Below are positions 45,240 through 57,526 of a DNA stretch of 64,000 nucleotides, piece after piece. The position numbers and the translations under genes were made by a program. Position 1 is the first letter of the stretch. Every line of letters starts with the position of its first letter. The DNA is from Bacillus spongiae (GTDB lineage: Bacteria; Bacillota; Bacilli; Bacillales; Bacillaceae_K): positions 310,001 through 374,000 of the forward strand of contig NZ_JBBAXC010000001.1 of NCBI RefSeq assembly GCF_037120725.1, written 5' to 3'. Below the pieces are notes generated by a model. The model was not told the DNA's origin. It worked only from the letters and a program-made list of their open reading frames with translations, and ran no database searches.

Positions 45240-47072
45240 ATGAACCGTGAAGAAAAAATAAAAAGACAGCAGAAAATAAGAAATTTCTCGATTATTGCCC
45301 ACATCGATCATGGGAAATCTACTTTAGCGGATCGGATTTTAGAAAAGACAAATGCTCTAACTTCTCGTGAAATGAAAGAGCAACTGCTTGATTCGATGGA
45401 CCTTGAGCGTGAGCGAGGAATTACGATCAAGTTAAATGCTGTTCAATTAAATTATAAAGCTAAAAATGGTGAAGATTACATATTTCATCTAATTGATACC
45501 CCAGGGCATGTAGATTTTACATACGAAGTTTCGCGTAGTCTTGCAGCATGTGAGGGAGCTGTTCTCGTTGTAGATGCTGCACAAGGGATAGAAGCACAAA
45601 CATTAGCAAATGTTTATCTTGCGTTAGATAATGATTTGGAAATATTACCAGTCATTAATAAAATTGACCTTCCTGCAGCTGACCCTGAAAGAGTACGTCA
45701 AGAAGTAGAAGACGTCATCGGTTTAGATGCTTCTGAAGCAGTGTTAGCTTCTGCAAAAGCCGGAATAGGAATAGAAGACATTTTGGAACAAGTGGTAGAA
45801 AAGGTACCAGCGCCTCAAGGTGATCCCGATGCCCCATTAAAAGCGTTGATTTTCGATTCTTTATACGATGCTTATAGAGGTGTCGTTGCATACATTCGTG
45901 TTGTAGAAGGATCTATTAAAAAAGGCGATAAAATCAAAATGATGGCAACAGGAAAAGAATTTGAAGTAAATGAAATTGGTGTGTTTACACCGAAATCAAC
46001 TCCTCGTGATATATTGACGGTAGGAGATGTTGGCTTTTTAACCGCTTCAATCAAAAACGTCGGAGATACACGAGTTGGGGATACGATAACAAGCGCTGTT
46101 ACCCCTGCAGATACAGCACTACCAGGGTATCGTAAGTTAAACCCAATGGTATATTGTGGACTATATCCAATTGATTCTGCTAAATATAATGATTTACGTG
46201 AAGCCTTAGAAAAATTAGAATTAAACGATTCTGCTTTACAATATGAACCAGAGACATCTCAAGCATTAGGATTTGGTTTCCGTTGTGGGTTCTTAGGTTT
46301 ACTTCATATGGAAATTATTCAAGAGCGTATCGAACGTGAATTCAAAATTGATTTAATTACAACTGCACCAAGTGTAATTTATGATGTTCACTTAACAGAT
46401 GGTGAGATAATGAAAGTGGATAACCCATCCGCAATGCCAGACCCACAAACCGTTTTGAAAATTGAAGAACCATATGTGAAATCAACCATTATGGTTCCAA
46501 ACGATTATGTTGGGGCTGTGATGGAATTATGCCAAAGTAAACGAGGTATTTTCATTGACATGCAATATTTAGATGAAACCCGCGTAAGCATTATTTATGA
46601 AATTCCTCTATCTGAAATCGTTTATGACTTCTTTGATCAGCTCAAATCAAGTACAAAAGGGTACGCTTCATTTGATTACGAGCTGATTGGTTATAAAGAG
46701 TCACGCCTTGTTAAGATGGATATTTTATTAAACACTGAACAAGTCGATGCTTTGAGTTTTATTGTCCACCGAGACTTTGCTTATGAGCGAGGGAAAGTGA
46801 TTGTGGAGAAGCTTAAAGAGCTTATTCCTCGACAGCAGTTTGAAGTACCTATTCAAGCAGCAATTGGCAATAAAATAGTTGCTCGTTCCACCATTAAAGC
46901 GATGAGAAAAAATGTGTTAGCTAAATGTTATGGTGGAGACATTTCACGTAAACGTAAACTTCTTGAAAAACAGAAAGAAGGAAAGAAACGGATGAAACAA
47001 GTTGGTTCTGTTGAAGTACCACAAGAAGCGTTTATGGCCGTCTTAAATCTGGACGACAATTCTAATAAGTAA
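45240..47072 (+). CDS. lepA: Elongation factor 4 (LepA)
   Basis: 610 residues. The GTPase motifs are [15 protein letters not shown] (G1), RERGITIK (G2), DTPGHVDF (G3) and [11 protein letters not shown] (G4). EF-G-like domains II, III and V follow, then the LepA-specific C-terminal domain ([39 protein letters not shown]). It acts on ribosomes, with roles in back-translocation or 30S biogenesis. It precedes hemW as in B. subtilis, but a terminator separates them. Confidence 0.97.
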   Translation: MNREEKIKRQQKIRNFSIIAHIDHGKSTLADRILEKTNALTSREMKEQLLDSMDLERERGITIKLNAVQLNYKAKNGEDYIFHLIDTPGHVDFTYEVSRSLAACEGAVLVVDAAQGIEAQTLANVYLALDNDLEILPVINKIDLPAADPERVRQEVEDVIGLDASEAVLASAKAGIGIEDILEQVVEKVPAPQGDPDAPLKALIFDSLYDAYRGVVAYIRVVEGSIKKGDKIKMMATGKEFEVNEIGVFTPKSTPRDILTVGDVGFLTASIKNVGDTRVGDTITSAVTPADTALPGYRKLNPMVYCGLYPIDSAKYNDLREALEKLELNDSALQYEPETSQALGFGFRCGFLGLLHMEIIQERIEREFKIDLITTAPSVIYDVHLTDGEIMKVDNPSAMPDPQTVLKIEEPYVKSTIMVPNDYVGAVMELCQSKRGIFIDMQYLDETRVSIIYEIPLSEIVYDFFDQLKSSTKGYASFDYELIGYKESRLVKMDILLNTEQVDALSFIVHRDFAYERGKVIVEKLKELIPRQQFEVPIQAAIGNKIVARSTIKAMRKNVLAKCYGGDISRKRKLLEKQKEGKKRMKQVGSVEVPQEAFMAVLNLDDNSNK

Positions 47073-47075
47073 ATA

Positions 47076-47112
47076 AAAAGAGGGGGAAAGCATTAGCTTC
47101 CACCCCTTTTTT
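47076..47112 (+). terminator. Terminator after lepA
   Basis: AAAAAGAGGGGGAAAGC, ATTA loop, GCTTCCACCCCTTTTTT. The long stem has small mismatches and a strong T-tract. Confidence 0.8.
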
Positions 47113-47237
47113 CTATGTAGGATAAATAGATTTTTACGTATTAATAGAAAGTGTATGGCGAGTATGATTTTTTTCCACGAATTAGTGAAAGAACCACTTT
47201 GCCACGTTCTAATTTTATTTAAAAGAGAGGGAAGAAA

Positions 47238-48368
47238 ATGATTTCTTCTGCATATATTCATATTCCATTTTGTCAACACATTTGTCACTATTGCGATTTC
47301 AATAAAGTATATTTAAAAGGGCAACCGGTAAATGAATATTTATCGTTCTTAGATTTAGAAATGCAGTTAACTTTACAAAAATTCCCTTCTGATATAGTGA
47401 AAACAATCTTTGTTGGAGGTGGAACACCGACTGCATTAAGTGCAGTACAACTTGATGTTCTTTGCCAAAGTATTCGACGTCATTTACCTTTTGATCAAGG
47501 TGAGTTTACATTTGAAGCGAATCCTGGAGAATTAACGGAAGATAAACTATTGGTATTACAAAAACATGGCGTCAATCGACTAAGCTTCGGAGTTCAATCT
47601 TTTAATAATGATTTATTAAAGAAAATAGGACGGACGCATACAGTTGAAGAGGTATATTCATCCATTTCTACCGCTAAGGCTATTGGATTTGAAAATATTA
47701 GTATCGATTTAATCTATAGTTTGCCAACTCAAACATTGTCTGATTTTGAAGAGACTATCAACATGGCCTTAGAGTTAGATTTGCCCCATTATTCTAGCTA
47801 TAGCCTAATCGTAGAACCTAAAACCGTTTTTTATAATTTAATGCAAAAAGGCAGGCTTTCTTTACCTAGTCAAGACAAAGAGGCTGAAATGTACGAGTTA
47901 TTAATGGAAAAAATGCACAAACATGGCTTGCATCAATATGAAATTAGTAATTTTGCGAAAGCGGGTTATGAGAGTAAGCATAATTTAGTTTATTGGAATA
48001 ACGAGGAATACTATGGGTTTGGAGCTGGTTCGCACGGGTATATGAATGGAATTCGACGCTCTAATTATGGACCATTAAAAAAATACATGGATCCATTAAA
48101 GGAACGAACCCTTCCTTTTATTGAAGAGAACATCGTGACAAAGCAAGAAAAAATGGAAGAAGAAATGTTTTTAGGGCTAAGGAAAATAGAAGGGGTATCG
48201 AAACAAAAATTCGAACATAAATATGGCTTAGATGTTAAGGAAGTTTTTCCATCATCCATTAACAAGTTAGTAAGCCAAGGGTTACTTAAGGAACAGGATG
48301 ACTTTTTAAAGCTAACAAAGCAGGGAAAGCTTTTAGGAAACGAAGTGTTCCAATCTTTTTTACAATAA
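47238..48368 (+). CDS. hemW: HemW, radical SAM heme chaperone
   Basis: 376 residues. The radical SAM motif is IPFCQHICHYCDF (CxxxCxxC, about 9-21), followed by VGGGTPTAL, FEANPGEL, RLSFGVQSFNN and the HemN C-terminal HTH-like domain. The cysteine preceding the CxxxC of true HemN coproporphyrinogen dehydrogenases is absent, as is usual for HemW. So heme insertion is more likely than porphyrin oxidation. ATG 47238 follows AGAGAGGGAAG. It lies upstream of hrcA. Confidence 0.9.
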   Translation: MISSAYIHIPFCQHICHYCDFNKVYLKGQPVNEYLSFLDLEMQLTLQKFPSDIVKTIFVGGGTPTALSAVQLDVLCQSIRRHLPFDQGEFTFEANPGELTEDKLLVLQKHGVNRLSFGVQSFNNDLLKKIGRTHTVEEVYSSISTAKAIGFENISIDLIYSLPTQTLSDFEETINMALELDLPHYSSYSLIVEPKTVFYNLMQKGRLSLPSQDKEAEMYELLMEKMHKHGLHQYEISNFAKAGYESKHNLVYWNNEEYYGFGAGSHGYMNGIRRSNYGPLKKYMDPLKERTLPFIEENIVTKQEKMEEEMFLGLRKIEGVSKQKFEHKYGLDVKEVFPSSINKLVSQGLLKEQDDFLKLTKQGKLLGNEVFQSFLQ

Positions 48369-48378
48369 GCTCAAACCA

Positions 48379-48407
48379 TTGACAGTTGATTGTCATTTTG
48401 ATAATTT
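48379..48407 (+). promoter_or_regulatory. Sigma-A promoter of the hrcA operon
   Basis: TTGACA (48379-48384), 17-bp spacer, TAATTT (48402-48407). It lies directly upstream of the CIRCE operator. Confidence 0.8.
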
Positions 48408-48417
48408 ATTATTAGAT

Positions 48418-48444
48418 TTAGCACTCGGGAAGAAAGAGTGCTAA
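48418..48444. promoter_or_regulatory. CIRCE operator
   Basis: TTAGCACTC-N9-GAGTGCTAA, a perfect 9-bp inverted repeat. It is the binding site of HrcA (with GroEL as corepressor) and lies over the expected transcription start of hrcA-grpE-dnaK. Confidence 0.97.
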
Positions 48445-48459
48445 CAGAGGTGATGAATA

Positions 48460-49491
48460 ATGTTAACGGATCGCCAATTATTGATCTTGCAAATTATCAT
48501 TGATGATTTTATTTATTCTGCTCAACCTGTGGGATCAAGAAGCTTATCAAAGAAGGAAGATTTAGAATACAGCTCTGCTACGATCCGCAATGAAATGGCG
48601 GATTTAGAAGAATTGGGCTTTATTGAAAAAACTCATACATCTTCTGGGCGCGTCCCTTCTGAAAAGGGCTATCGATATTATGTTGATCATTTACTTTCTC
48701 CCCACAAGCTAGATCAAAATGACATGCAGGAAATACAATCTGTTTTCGCAGAAAGAATATTTGAAATGGAAAAGGTTGTCCAAAAGTCAGCCGGTATCCT
48801 TTCAGATTTGACCAATTATACGGCCATTGCTTTAGGCCCGTATGTACGTGAGAATAAAGTGAAAAGTCTTCAAATTGTTCCACTAAACTCGAAAACAGCC
48901 ATTGCCATTATTGTCACCAATACGGGTCATGTTGAAAATAAAATGTTTACACTCCCTGTTGGAGTAGATTCAAGTGATTTAGAAAAAATGGCCAATATTT
49001 TAAATGAACGATTAGTAGGTATTCCGCTCGTAGATTTGCATGACAAAATCTATAAGGAAGTGGCTGTCCTTCTAAAACAACATATTCAACGTTATGATAA
49101 AATGTTGCTGTCCATTTCAGAAGCACTAAACATACCGTTAAATGAGAAGCTATTCTTTGGCGGTAAAACGAATATGCTAAATCAACCTGAATTTCATGAT
49201 GTCAACAAAGTAAAAAAGCTATTTAACATGATTGAACAAGAGCAGGGATTTTATAAAATCATTCGACAGCTACCGTATGGTATTCAAGTGAAAATCGGGA
49301 AAGAAAATGATGCAAGCGCTATGGAAGATTGTAGTTTGATTTCAGCTTCTTATTCAATTGGGGATAATCAAGTGGGAACCATAGCCATTTTAGGCCCAAC
49401 TCGAATGGAATACTCACGAGTCATTAGCCTTCTTAACTTGATTACAACAGATATGTCAAAAGCATTAACGAAGCTGTATCAAAGCGAATGA
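48460..49491 (+). CDS. hrcA: HrcA heat-shock repressor
   Basis: 343 residues. The N-terminal winged helix contains [31 protein letters not shown] and [20 protein letters not shown]; a GAF-like and dimerisation domain follows. It represses its own operon and groESL through CIRCE. It is autoregulated here by the operator 15 bp upstream of ATG 48460. A hairpin after the gene may mark RNA processing before grpE. Confidence 0.97.
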   Translation: MLTDRQLLILQIIIDDFIYSAQPVGSRSLSKKEDLEYSSATIRNEMADLEELGFIEKTHTSSGRVPSEKGYRYYVDHLLSPHKLDQNDMQEIQSVFAERIFEMEKVVQKSAGILSDLTNYTAIALGPYVRENKVKSLQIVPLNSKTAIAIIVTNTGHVENKMFTLPVGVDSSDLEKMANILNERLVGIPLVDLHDKIYKEVAVLLKQHIQRYDKMLLSISEALNIPLNEKLFFGGKTNMLNQPEFHDVNKVKKLFNMIEQEQGFYKIIRQLPYGIQVKIGKENDASAMEDCSLISASYSIGDNQVGTIAILGPTRMEYSRVISLLNLITTDMSKALTKLYQSE

Positions 49492-49527
49492 GACTGGAAA
49501 TATTGGTAAAGATAAGCGATAGCTAAT

Positions 49528-49549
49528 CCCCTGTCCTTTCAAACAGGGG
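49528..49549 (+). other. Hairpin between hrcA and grpE
   Basis: CCCCTGT (49528-49534) pairs with ACAGGGG (49543-49549), without a U-run. In B. subtilis the transcript is processed in this junction, leaving grpE-dnaK mRNA more stable; this hairpin could play the same part (inference). Confidence 0.55.
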
Positions 49550-49609
49550 CTTAAAACTTGCATAACTTTTCATAAAGAATCGAAATTTCCTTTCAAGGAG
49601 GTGATACAC

Positions 49610-50179
49610 ATGAATGAAGAAACAAAAAATGAACAGCAACAAGTTGAAGACGTTGACGTTAAGTCTGATGAAGTTGTTGAACCGATTTTTGATGAAGTAA
49701 ACGAAGACGAGGTTCAACCTGAAAGCTCTTCTTCAGTAGTAGTGGAATTGGAAGAGAAACTAGAAGAAGCTGAAGCACGTTATCTTCGACTTCGCGCTGA
49801 TTTTGATAACTTCCGTCGCCGCGTGACATTAGACCGTGAGGCGAGTGAAAAATATAGAGCTCAAAGTGTCATTTCTGACATTCTCCCAGCACTAGACAAT
49901 TTCGAGCGAGCGTTAAAAATGCAAGCGGATAATGAGCAAACGAAATCCCTTCTTCAAGGAATGGAGATGGTTTACCGAAGCTTGGTAGACGCATTAAATA
50001 AAGAAGGACTAGAGGCTATTGAAGCAGTCGATCAACCTTTTGACCCAAACTTGCATCAAGCTGTAATGCAAGCCGAAGAAGCAGGAAAAGAAAGTAATAT
50101 TGTACTTGAAGAGTTTCAAAAAGGATTTAAGTTAAAGGATCGTGTTATACGACCATCCATGGTAAAAGTAAACCAATAA
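49610..50179 (+). CDS. grpE: GrpE nucleotide exchange factor
   Basis: 189 residues. The acidic, disordered N-terminus (about 1-40) is followed by a long coiled coil ([30 protein letters not shown]) and a C-terminal beta domain ([36 protein letters not shown]). It releases ADP from DnaK. ATG 49610 follows AAGGAGGTGA; an in-frame upstream start at 49601 is inside that site. Confidence 0.97.
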   Translation: MNEETKNEQQQVEDVDVKSDEVVEPIFDEVNEDEVQPESSSSVVVELEEKLEEAEARYLRLRADFDNFRRRVTLDREASEKYRAQSVISDILPALDNFERALKMQADNEQTKSLLQGMEMVYRSLVDALNKEGLEAIEAVDQPFDPNLHQAVMQAEEAGKESNIVLEEFQKGFKLKDRVIRPSMVKVNQ

Positions 50180-50198
50180 AACTTACATATAGACATAA

Positions 50199-52046
<1,848 letters not shown>

Positions 52047-52063
52047 AAACGGCTGACAAATAG

Positions 52064-52106
52064 AAAAGTCAAAGTCAGGACATTCTTGGCTTTGACTTTT
52101 TATTTA
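52064..52106 (+). terminator. Terminator after dnaK
   Basis: AAAAGTCAAAG (52064-52074) pairs with CTTTGACTTTT (52090-52100), followed by TATTT. A second small hairpin (GCTTACT/AGTAAGC, 52157-52175) lies further on in the roughly 300-nt dnaK-dnaJ gap. Confidence 0.85.
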
Positions 52107-52276
52107 GGAGAAGAATATATTTTAAGAATAGAAGCAAAGGGAGAATAAAGCAGTACGCTTACTAATTAAGTAAGCTAGCGCCTGAAATGAAGGATATAAA
52201 GGGTATTAAAACCGTTTAAGACATTCCGCCAGGTGTTTGAATGCCTAGTTCATGAGGACTATCACTGCTTTTATTC

Positions 52277-52306
52277 TTGAAATTATTTTTTTTTGTGTGT
52301 TAAAAT
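52277..52306 (+). promoter_or_regulatory. Promoter of dnaJ-prmA-rsmE-mtaB
   Basis: TTGAAA (52277-52282), 18-bp spacer, TAAAAT (52301-52306). There is no CIRCE element here. It sits downstream of the dnaK terminator and 36 nt ahead of dnaJ. Confidence 0.62.
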
Positions 52307-52342
52307 AACCTTTATGTGAAAGGAAACGGGAGTGTTGATCTG

Positions 52343-53458
52343 ATGAGTAAGAGGGATTATTATGAGGTATTAGGTGTGGGGAACAATGCTTCTCAAGATG
52401 AGATAAAAAAGTCTTATCGAAAACTATCTAAAAAATACCATCCAGATATCAATAAAGCAGCTGATGCTGCTGATAAATTTAAAGAAGTAAAAGAAGCTTA
52501 TGAAACATTAAGCGATGATCAGAAGCGTGCCCATTATGATCAATTTGGTCATACAGATCCAAACCAAGGATTTGGTGGAGGAGCAGGTGCTGGTTTCGGC
52601 GGCTTCGAAGATATCTTTAACTCTTTCTTTGGAGGGGGAGGAAGACGACGTGATCCTAATGCCCCACAACAAGGTGCAGATCTTCAGTACACAATGACTC
52701 TATCATTTGAAGATGCTGTTTTTGGAAAAGAAACAGAAGTTGAGATACCTCGAGAAGAAACATGTAATACATGTGATGGTAGTGGTGCTAAACCAGGTAC
52801 ACATCCTGAAACATGCTCACACTGTCAAGGAAAAGGCCAGTTAAATGTCGAGCAAGATACTCCATTTGGTCGAATTGTAAATCGTCGTGTATGTCACTAC
52901 TGTGAAGGAACTGGAAAACAGATTAAGAACAAATGTACGACTTGCGGAGGAAAAGGAAAAGTCAAAAAACGTCGCAAAATTAACGTGAAAATTCCAGCGG
53001 GAATTGACGATGGTCAACAGCTACGAGTACCAGGTCAAGGAGAACCTGGAGTCAATGGGGGACCAACTGGAGATCTATACGTTGTCTTCCACGTAAAATC
53101 TCATGATTTCTTTGAAAGAGATGGAGATGACATCTACTGTGAAATGCCAATCCATTTCCCACAAGCTACACTTGGTGATGAAATCCAAGTTCCAACACTT
53201 CATGGAAAAGTGAAGCTTAAAATCCCGGCTGGAACTCAAACTGGAACTCGTTTCCGTTTGAAAGGAAAAGGTGTGCCGAATGTAAGAGGATACGGGCAAG
53301 GAGATCAGCACATCATAGTCAAAGTTGTGACACCAACAAAATTATCAGAGAAGCAAAAGTCGTTATTGCGTGAATTTGCTGACCTTAGCGGTGGCATACC
53401 TGATGAGCAAAATCATAGTATTTTTGACAAAGTAAAAAGAGCCTTTAAAGGTGAATAA
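52343..53458 (+). CDS. dnaJ: Chaperone DnaJ (Hsp40)
   Basis: 371 residues. The J domain has [20 protein letters not shown] and the HPD motif in [10 protein letters not shown]; a Gly/Phe-rich region is at about 75-105. Four zinc-binding CxxCxGxG repeats follow ([32 protein letters not shown]), then the C-terminal substrate-binding domain. It activates the DnaK ATPase. ATG 52343 follows GGGAGTG; an in-frame upstream GTG at 52316 is less well placed. Confidence 0.97.
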   Translation: MSKRDYYEVLGVGNNASQDEIKKSYRKLSKKYHPDINKAADAADKFKEVKEAYETLSDDQKRAHYDQFGHTDPNQGFGGGAGAGFGGFEDIFNSFFGGGGRRRDPNAPQQGADLQYTMTLSFEDAVFGKETEVEIPREETCNTCDGSGAKPGTHPETCSHCQGKGQLNVEQDTPFGRIVNRRVCHYCEGTGKQIKNKCTTCGGKGKVKKRRKINVKIPAGIDDGQQLRVPGQGEPGVNGGPTGDLYVVFHVKSHDFFERDGDDIYCEMPIHFPQATLGDEIQVPTLHGKVKLKIPAGTQTGTRFRLKGKGVPNVRGYGQGDQHIIVKVVTPTKLSEKQKSLLREFADLSGGIPDEQNHSIFDKVKRAFKGE

Positions 53459-53480
53459 TTGAAATGGAGTTGGTAGAGCA

Positions 53481-54434
53481 ATGAAATGGTCTGAAATAAG
53501 TATTCATACGACAAATGAAGCGATTGAACCAGTTTCTAATATTTTACATGAAGCAGGTGCTAGCGGAGTCGTCATTGAGGATCCGTTTGATCTAATTAAA
53601 GAAAGAGAAGATCAATTTGGTGAGCTCTACCAGCTCAATCCAAATGATTACCCAGTAGAAGGGGTCATTGTGAAAGCATATTTACCCGTAAACAGCTTCT
53701 TAGGTGAAACGGTTGAAGAAATTAAACTTGCGATAAATAATTTAATGTCTTATAACATCGATGTTGGCCATAACAAAGTAGAAATTTCAGAAGTGAATGA
53801 AGAAGAGTGGGCGACTGCTTGGAAGAAATATTATCACCCTGTTAAGATATCGGAACGTTTTACCATTGTTCCAACTTGGGAGAACTATAAACCGGTTTCA
53901 AGTGATGAATTGATCATTGAATTAGATCCTGGAATGGCTTTTGGAACAGGGACTCACCCGACAACTGTTATGTGCATTCAAGCACTTGAACGAACGGTGA
54001 AAAAAGGTGATGAGATTATCGATGTTGGCACAGGCTCAGGGGTATTGAGCATCGCCTCAGCCATGCTTGGAGGAAAGGCAGTTCAAGCTTTAGATCTAGA
54101 TGAAGTAGCTGTTCGATCGGCACGATTAAATATAAAACTAAATAAAGTACATGATGTCGTTTCCGTTTCTCAAAATAACCTATTAGAAGGCATCGATGGG
54201 CAAAAAGACGTAATCGTAGCCAATATATTAGCAGAGATTATTCTTCGTTTTACTGACGATTCCTTTAATCTTGTCAAACCTGGTGGCTATTTTATTACAT
54301 CTGGTATTATTCAACCGAAAAAGCAAGAGGTGAAGGATGCACTCATTCATGCAGGGTTTGAAATAGAAGAAATTTTGTTGATGGAAGATTGGGTTGCAAT
54401 CATCGCAAAGCGCCCAGAAAAAGAAGCTCTTTGA
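53481..54434 (+). CDS. prmA: Ribosomal protein L11 methyltransferase
   Basis: 317 residues. [20 protein letters not shown] at the N-terminal substrate-recognition domain, then [30 protein letters not shown] and the SAM motif [20 protein letters not shown] (about 178-197), and VANILAEII. It trimethylates L11. It starts 22 nt after dnaJ and is separated from rsmE by only 10 nt. Confidence 0.95.
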   Translation: MKWSEISIHTTNEAIEPVSNILHEAGASGVVIEDPFDLIKEREDQFGELYQLNPNDYPVEGVIVKAYLPVNSFLGETVEEIKLAINNLMSYNIDVGHNKVEISEVNEEEWATAWKKYYHPVKISERFTIVPTWENYKPVSSDELIIELDPGMAFGTGTHPTTVMCIQALERTVKKGDEIIDVGTGSGVLSIASAMLGGKAVQALDLDEVAVRSARLNIKLNKVHDVVSVSQNNLLEGIDGQKDVIVANILAEIILRFTDDSFNLVKPGGYFITSGIIQPKKQEVKDALIHAGFEIEEILLMEDWVAIIAKRPEKEAL

Positions 54435-54444
54435 GGTGAATGAA

Positions 54445-55197
54445 ATGCAACGATATTTTGTAAACACCCATGCAAATGATCAAGGGACTTTTAAAGTCGA
54501 ACATGAAGATGCCCATCATATGTTAAAAGTGATGAGGATGAAACCGGGGGATTGTTTTTTTAGTGTATTTCTGAATGGGCAATCTGCTTTGGCAAAAATA
54601 GTTGAGATTACCAGTGAATCCGTTATCGCTTCCGTTATAGAATGGAAGGATGAAGACAAAGAGCTTCCAGTAGGCGTAACCATTGTGAGCGGGCTGCCGA
54701 AAGGGGATAAGCTTGAATATGTCATTCAAAAGGGAACAGAGCTAGGGGCAGCTAGGTTTATCCCTTTTAAAGCCGATCGCTCTATTGTGAAATGGGACGC
54801 TAAAAAAGCGTCGAAAAAACGGGACAGATGGGAGAAAATTGCGAAGGAAGCTGCTGAGCAATCCCACCGTACCATAGTTCCGACCATTGATGAACCACAG
54901 ACCTTGCAAGAGCTTGTGGCAATTAGTCAAAACTATGACCATAAGCTCATTGCTTATGAGGAAGCTGCAAAGGAAGGAGAGTATTCCGTTCTTGCTACTA
55001 AGTTAGCGAATGTTTCTCCTGGTGACAGTCTTCTCTTTGTTTTTGGGCCAGAAGGTGGTCTATCAACAGATGAAGTAGTACACCTTAAAGAGAATGGCTT
55101 CCAAGCCTGTGGTCTTGGTCCTAGAATATTACGAACGGAAACAGCACCACTTTATGCTTTATCTGCAATATCATTTAAATTTGAACTAATGAGGTGA
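54445..55197 (+). CDS. rsmE: 16S rRNA m3U1498 methyltransferase
   Basis: 250 residues of the SPOUT superfamily. QRYFVNTHANDQGTFKVEHE, HHMLKVMRMKPGD (PUA-like N-terminal domain), VIQKGTELGAARFIPF, then the knot motifs LLFVFGPEGGLSTDEV and LGPRILRTETAPLYALSAIS. ATG 54445 follows GAGGTGA; an earlier in-frame ATG (54394) lies inside prmA. Its stop overlaps the mtaB leader region by a few bases. Confidence 0.95.
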   Translation: MQRYFVNTHANDQGTFKVEHEDAHHMLKVMRMKPGDCFFSVFLNGQSALAKIVEITSESVIASVIEWKDEDKELPVGVTIVSGLPKGDKLEYVIQKGTELGAARFIPFKADRSIVKWDAKKASKKRDRWEKIAKEAAEQSHRTIVPTIDEPQTLQELVAISQNYDHKLIAYEEAAKEGEYSVLATKLANVSPGDSLLFVFGPEGGLSTDEVVHLKENGFQACGLGPRILRTETAPLYALSAISFKFELMR

Positions 55198-55202
55198 TGA
55201 AC

Positions 55203-56558
55203 ATGCCGACTGTCGCTTTTCACACACTAGGCTGTAAAGTAAATCATTATGAAACAGAAGCGATTTGGCAGTTGTTTAAAGAGAATCAATACGAACGTGT
55301 TGATTTTGAAAAATCATCAGATGTTTACGTAATCAATACATGTACGGTTACGAATACAGGTGACAAGAAAAGTCGTCAAGTCATTCGTCGAGCGATTCGT
55401 AAAAACCCTGATGCTGTCATATGTGTAACAGGATGTTATGCACAAACTTCTCCTGCCGAGATTATGGCTATTCCAGGAGTTGATATTGTTGTAGGAACGC
55501 AAGATCGCCATAAATTAATTGAGTATATTGATCAATATAAACAAGAGAGACAACCGATTAATGCGGTTCGAAATATAATGAAAAACCGTGTATATGAAGA
55601 ATTAGATGTACCAGCATTTACAGATCGTACGAGAGCTTCTTTAAAAATTCAAGAAGGTTGTAACAACTTCTGTACTTTTTGTATCATTCCGTGGGCGCGC
55701 GGATTAATGCGTTCTCGTGAACCACAAGAAGTAATAAAGCAGGCACAACAACTTGTAGATGCAGGCTATAAAGAAATCGTATTAACAGGTATTCACACGG
55801 GTGGATATGGTGAAGATATGAAGGACTACAACCTTGCTATGCTATTAACCGATCTAGAGAAGCAAGTAAAAGGGTTAAAACGAATTCGTATATCGTCCAT
55901 TGAAGCAAGTCAACTGACGGATGAAGTGATTGAAGTTATCGATCGTTCTAAATTGGTAGTGCGTCATCTTCACGTCCCACTTCAGTCGGGCTCAAATACA
56001 GTACTAAAACGGATGAGAAGAAAATACACGATGGAATTTTTTGGGGAGCGTCTTGATAAACTGAAAAAGGCACTGCCTGGCCTCGCTGTAACTTCTGACG
56101 TTATCGTAGGTTTCCCAGGGGAAACGGAAGAAGAATTTATGGAGACGTACAATTTTATTAAAAAGCATAAATTCTCTGAGTTACATGTGTTCCCATATTC
56201 TAAACGGACAGGTACACCGGCTGCGCGTATGGATGATCAAGTTGATGAAGAAATAAAAAATGAGCGTGTCCACCGCTTAATTTCTCTTTCCAATCAATTG
56301 GCGAAAGAATACAGCTCTCAGTTTGAAGGAGAAGTTCTAGAAGTTATTCCTGAAGAGCGATTCAAAAATGATAGAGAAAGTGGATTATATGAAGGGTACT
56401 CCGATAATTATTTAAAAGTAGTTTTCCCAGCAACTGAAGATATGGTAGGGAAACTTGTGAAAGTAAAAATTACGAAAGCGGGTTACCCGCATAATGAAGG
56501 TCAATTTGTTAGAATGTTGGACGAAGGAATACCTGACGAACAAACGGCGGTTATATAA
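55203..56558 (+). CDS. mtaB: MtaB, tRNA ms2t6A37 methylthiotransferase
   Basis: 451 residues. The N-terminal UPF0004 domain binds a 4Fe-4S cluster (FHTLGCKVNHYE, NTCTVTNTGDKKS, VTGCYAQTSP). The radical SAM domain is EGCNNFCTFCIIPWARGLMR, followed by GFPGETEEEF and a C-terminal TRAM-like domain. It methylthiolates t6A37 in ANN-decoding tRNAs. ATG 55203 follows GAGGTG. As yqeV it ends the same gene group in B. subtilis; a terminator follows. Confidence 0.95.
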   Translation: MPTVAFHTLGCKVNHYETEAIWQLFKENQYERVDFEKSSDVYVINTCTVTNTGDKKSRQVIRRAIRKNPDAVICVTGCYAQTSPAEIMAIPGVDIVVGTQDRHKLIEYIDQYKQERQPINAVRNIMKNRVYEELDVPAFTDRTRASLKIQEGCNNFCTFCIIPWARGLMRSREPQEVIKQAQQLVDAGYKEIVLTGIHTGGYGEDMKDYNLAMLLTDLEKQVKGLKRIRISSIEASQLTDEVIEVIDRSKLVVRHLHVPLQSGSNTVLKRMRRKYTMEFFGERLDKLKKALPGLAVTSDVIVGFPGETEEEFMETYNFIKKHKFSELHVFPYSKRTGTPAARMDDQVDEEIKNERVHRLISLSNQLAKEYSSQFEGEVLEVIPEERFKNDRESGLYEGYSDNYLKVVFPATEDMVGKLVKVKITKAGYPHNEGQFVRMLDEGIPDEQTAVI

Positions 56559-56587
56559 TATTTCTATACCTATATAAGCATTCATTT

Positions 56588-56617
56588 CCCTATCCAGTTT
56601 TGGATAGGGTTATTTTA
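56588..56617 (+). terminator. Terminator after mtaB
   Basis: CCCTATCC (56588-56595), AGTTTT loop, GGATAGGG (56602-56609), then TTATTTTA. Confidence 0.85.
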
Positions 56618-56724
56618 TGTTTTAGAAGATGAAATAAGGTAAATAATAGCGAAGAGCTCGTATTTTACGACAAAATTTGATATGATGGAGAGGTACGGAC
56701 AACTGTCTGAAAGGAGAATGGAAT

Positions 56725-57396
56725 ATGACAAAAGAAATAGCAAAAATGATTGATCATACATTATTAAAAGCGGAGGCAACTACAGAGCAAATAGTAACTA
56801 TTTGTGAGGAAGCAAGAGAATACTCGTTTGCATCAGTATGTGTGAATCCTACATGGGTACCGTTAGCAAGTGAGAAATTACAAGGCTCAGAAGTTAAGGT
56901 TTGTACGGTTATTGGCTTCCCTCTTGGTGCTAACACGCCTGAAACAAAAGCCTTTGAAACAAAGAATGCGATTGAAAATGGCGCTACGGAAGTAGATATG
57001 GTAATCAATCTTAGTGCTTTAAAAAGTGGAGACTTAAACCTTGTAGAGCGAGATATTCGTGCAGTTGTAGATGCAGCAAAAGGAAAAGCATTAACGAAAG
57101 TTATCATTGAAACTTGCTTGTTAACAGATGAAGAAAAAGTAACGGCTTGTGAGCTGGCTGTCAAAACAGGTGCAGATTATGTGAAAACTTCTACAGGCTT
57201 CTCAACAGGTGGTGCAACACCAGAAGATGTTGCATTAATGAGAAAAACTGTAGGGCCAGATATCGGAGTGAAAGCATCAGGTGGAGTACGAAATGTTGCG
57301 GATGCTGAAGCTGTGATTAAAGCAGGAGCTACTCGAATTGGAGCGAGCTCTGGTGTGAAAATTGTTCAAGGCTTAACAAGCGATTCGGACTATTAA
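56725..57396 (+). CDS. deoC: Deoxyribose-phosphate aldolase
   Basis: 223 residues, TIM barrel: [65 protein letters not shown], and the Schiff-base lysine in [14 protein letters not shown] (about K152); VKASGGVRN follows. It splits 2-deoxyribose-5-phosphate to glyceraldehyde-3-phosphate and acetaldehyde. It stands alone here with its own terminator, whereas in B. subtilis it is in the dra-nupC-pdp operon. No deoR-like regulator is adjacent. AAAGGAG precedes ATG 56725. Confidence 0.96.
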   Translation: MTKEIAKMIDHTLLKAEATTEQIVTICEEAREYSFASVCVNPTWVPLASEKLQGSEVKVCTVIGFPLGANTPETKAFETKNAIENGATEVDMVINLSALKSGDLNLVERDIRAVVDAAKGKALTKVIIETCLLTDEEKVTACELAVKTGADYVKTSTGFSTGGATPEDVALMRKTVGPDIGVKASGGVRNVADAEAVIKAGATRIGASSGVKIVQGLTSDSDY

Positions 57397-57448
57397 GGGT
57401 TAAAAAGTAGATTCTTCTGGATCTTGTAATGAATTGATACGTAATTTT

Positions 57449-57495
57449 AAGGCATGAGCATGGAAAACCGTGACTCATGCCTTTTCTATTTTTTA
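57449..57495 (+). terminator. Terminator after deoC
   Basis: AAGGCATGAG and CATGG pair with CCGTG and CTCATGCCTT around an AAAA loop (one G-U pair), followed by TTCTATTTTTT. Confidence 0.9.
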
Positions 57496-57526
57496 TAAAT
57501 GACAAAATGTAAAATAGGAAAGTTCC

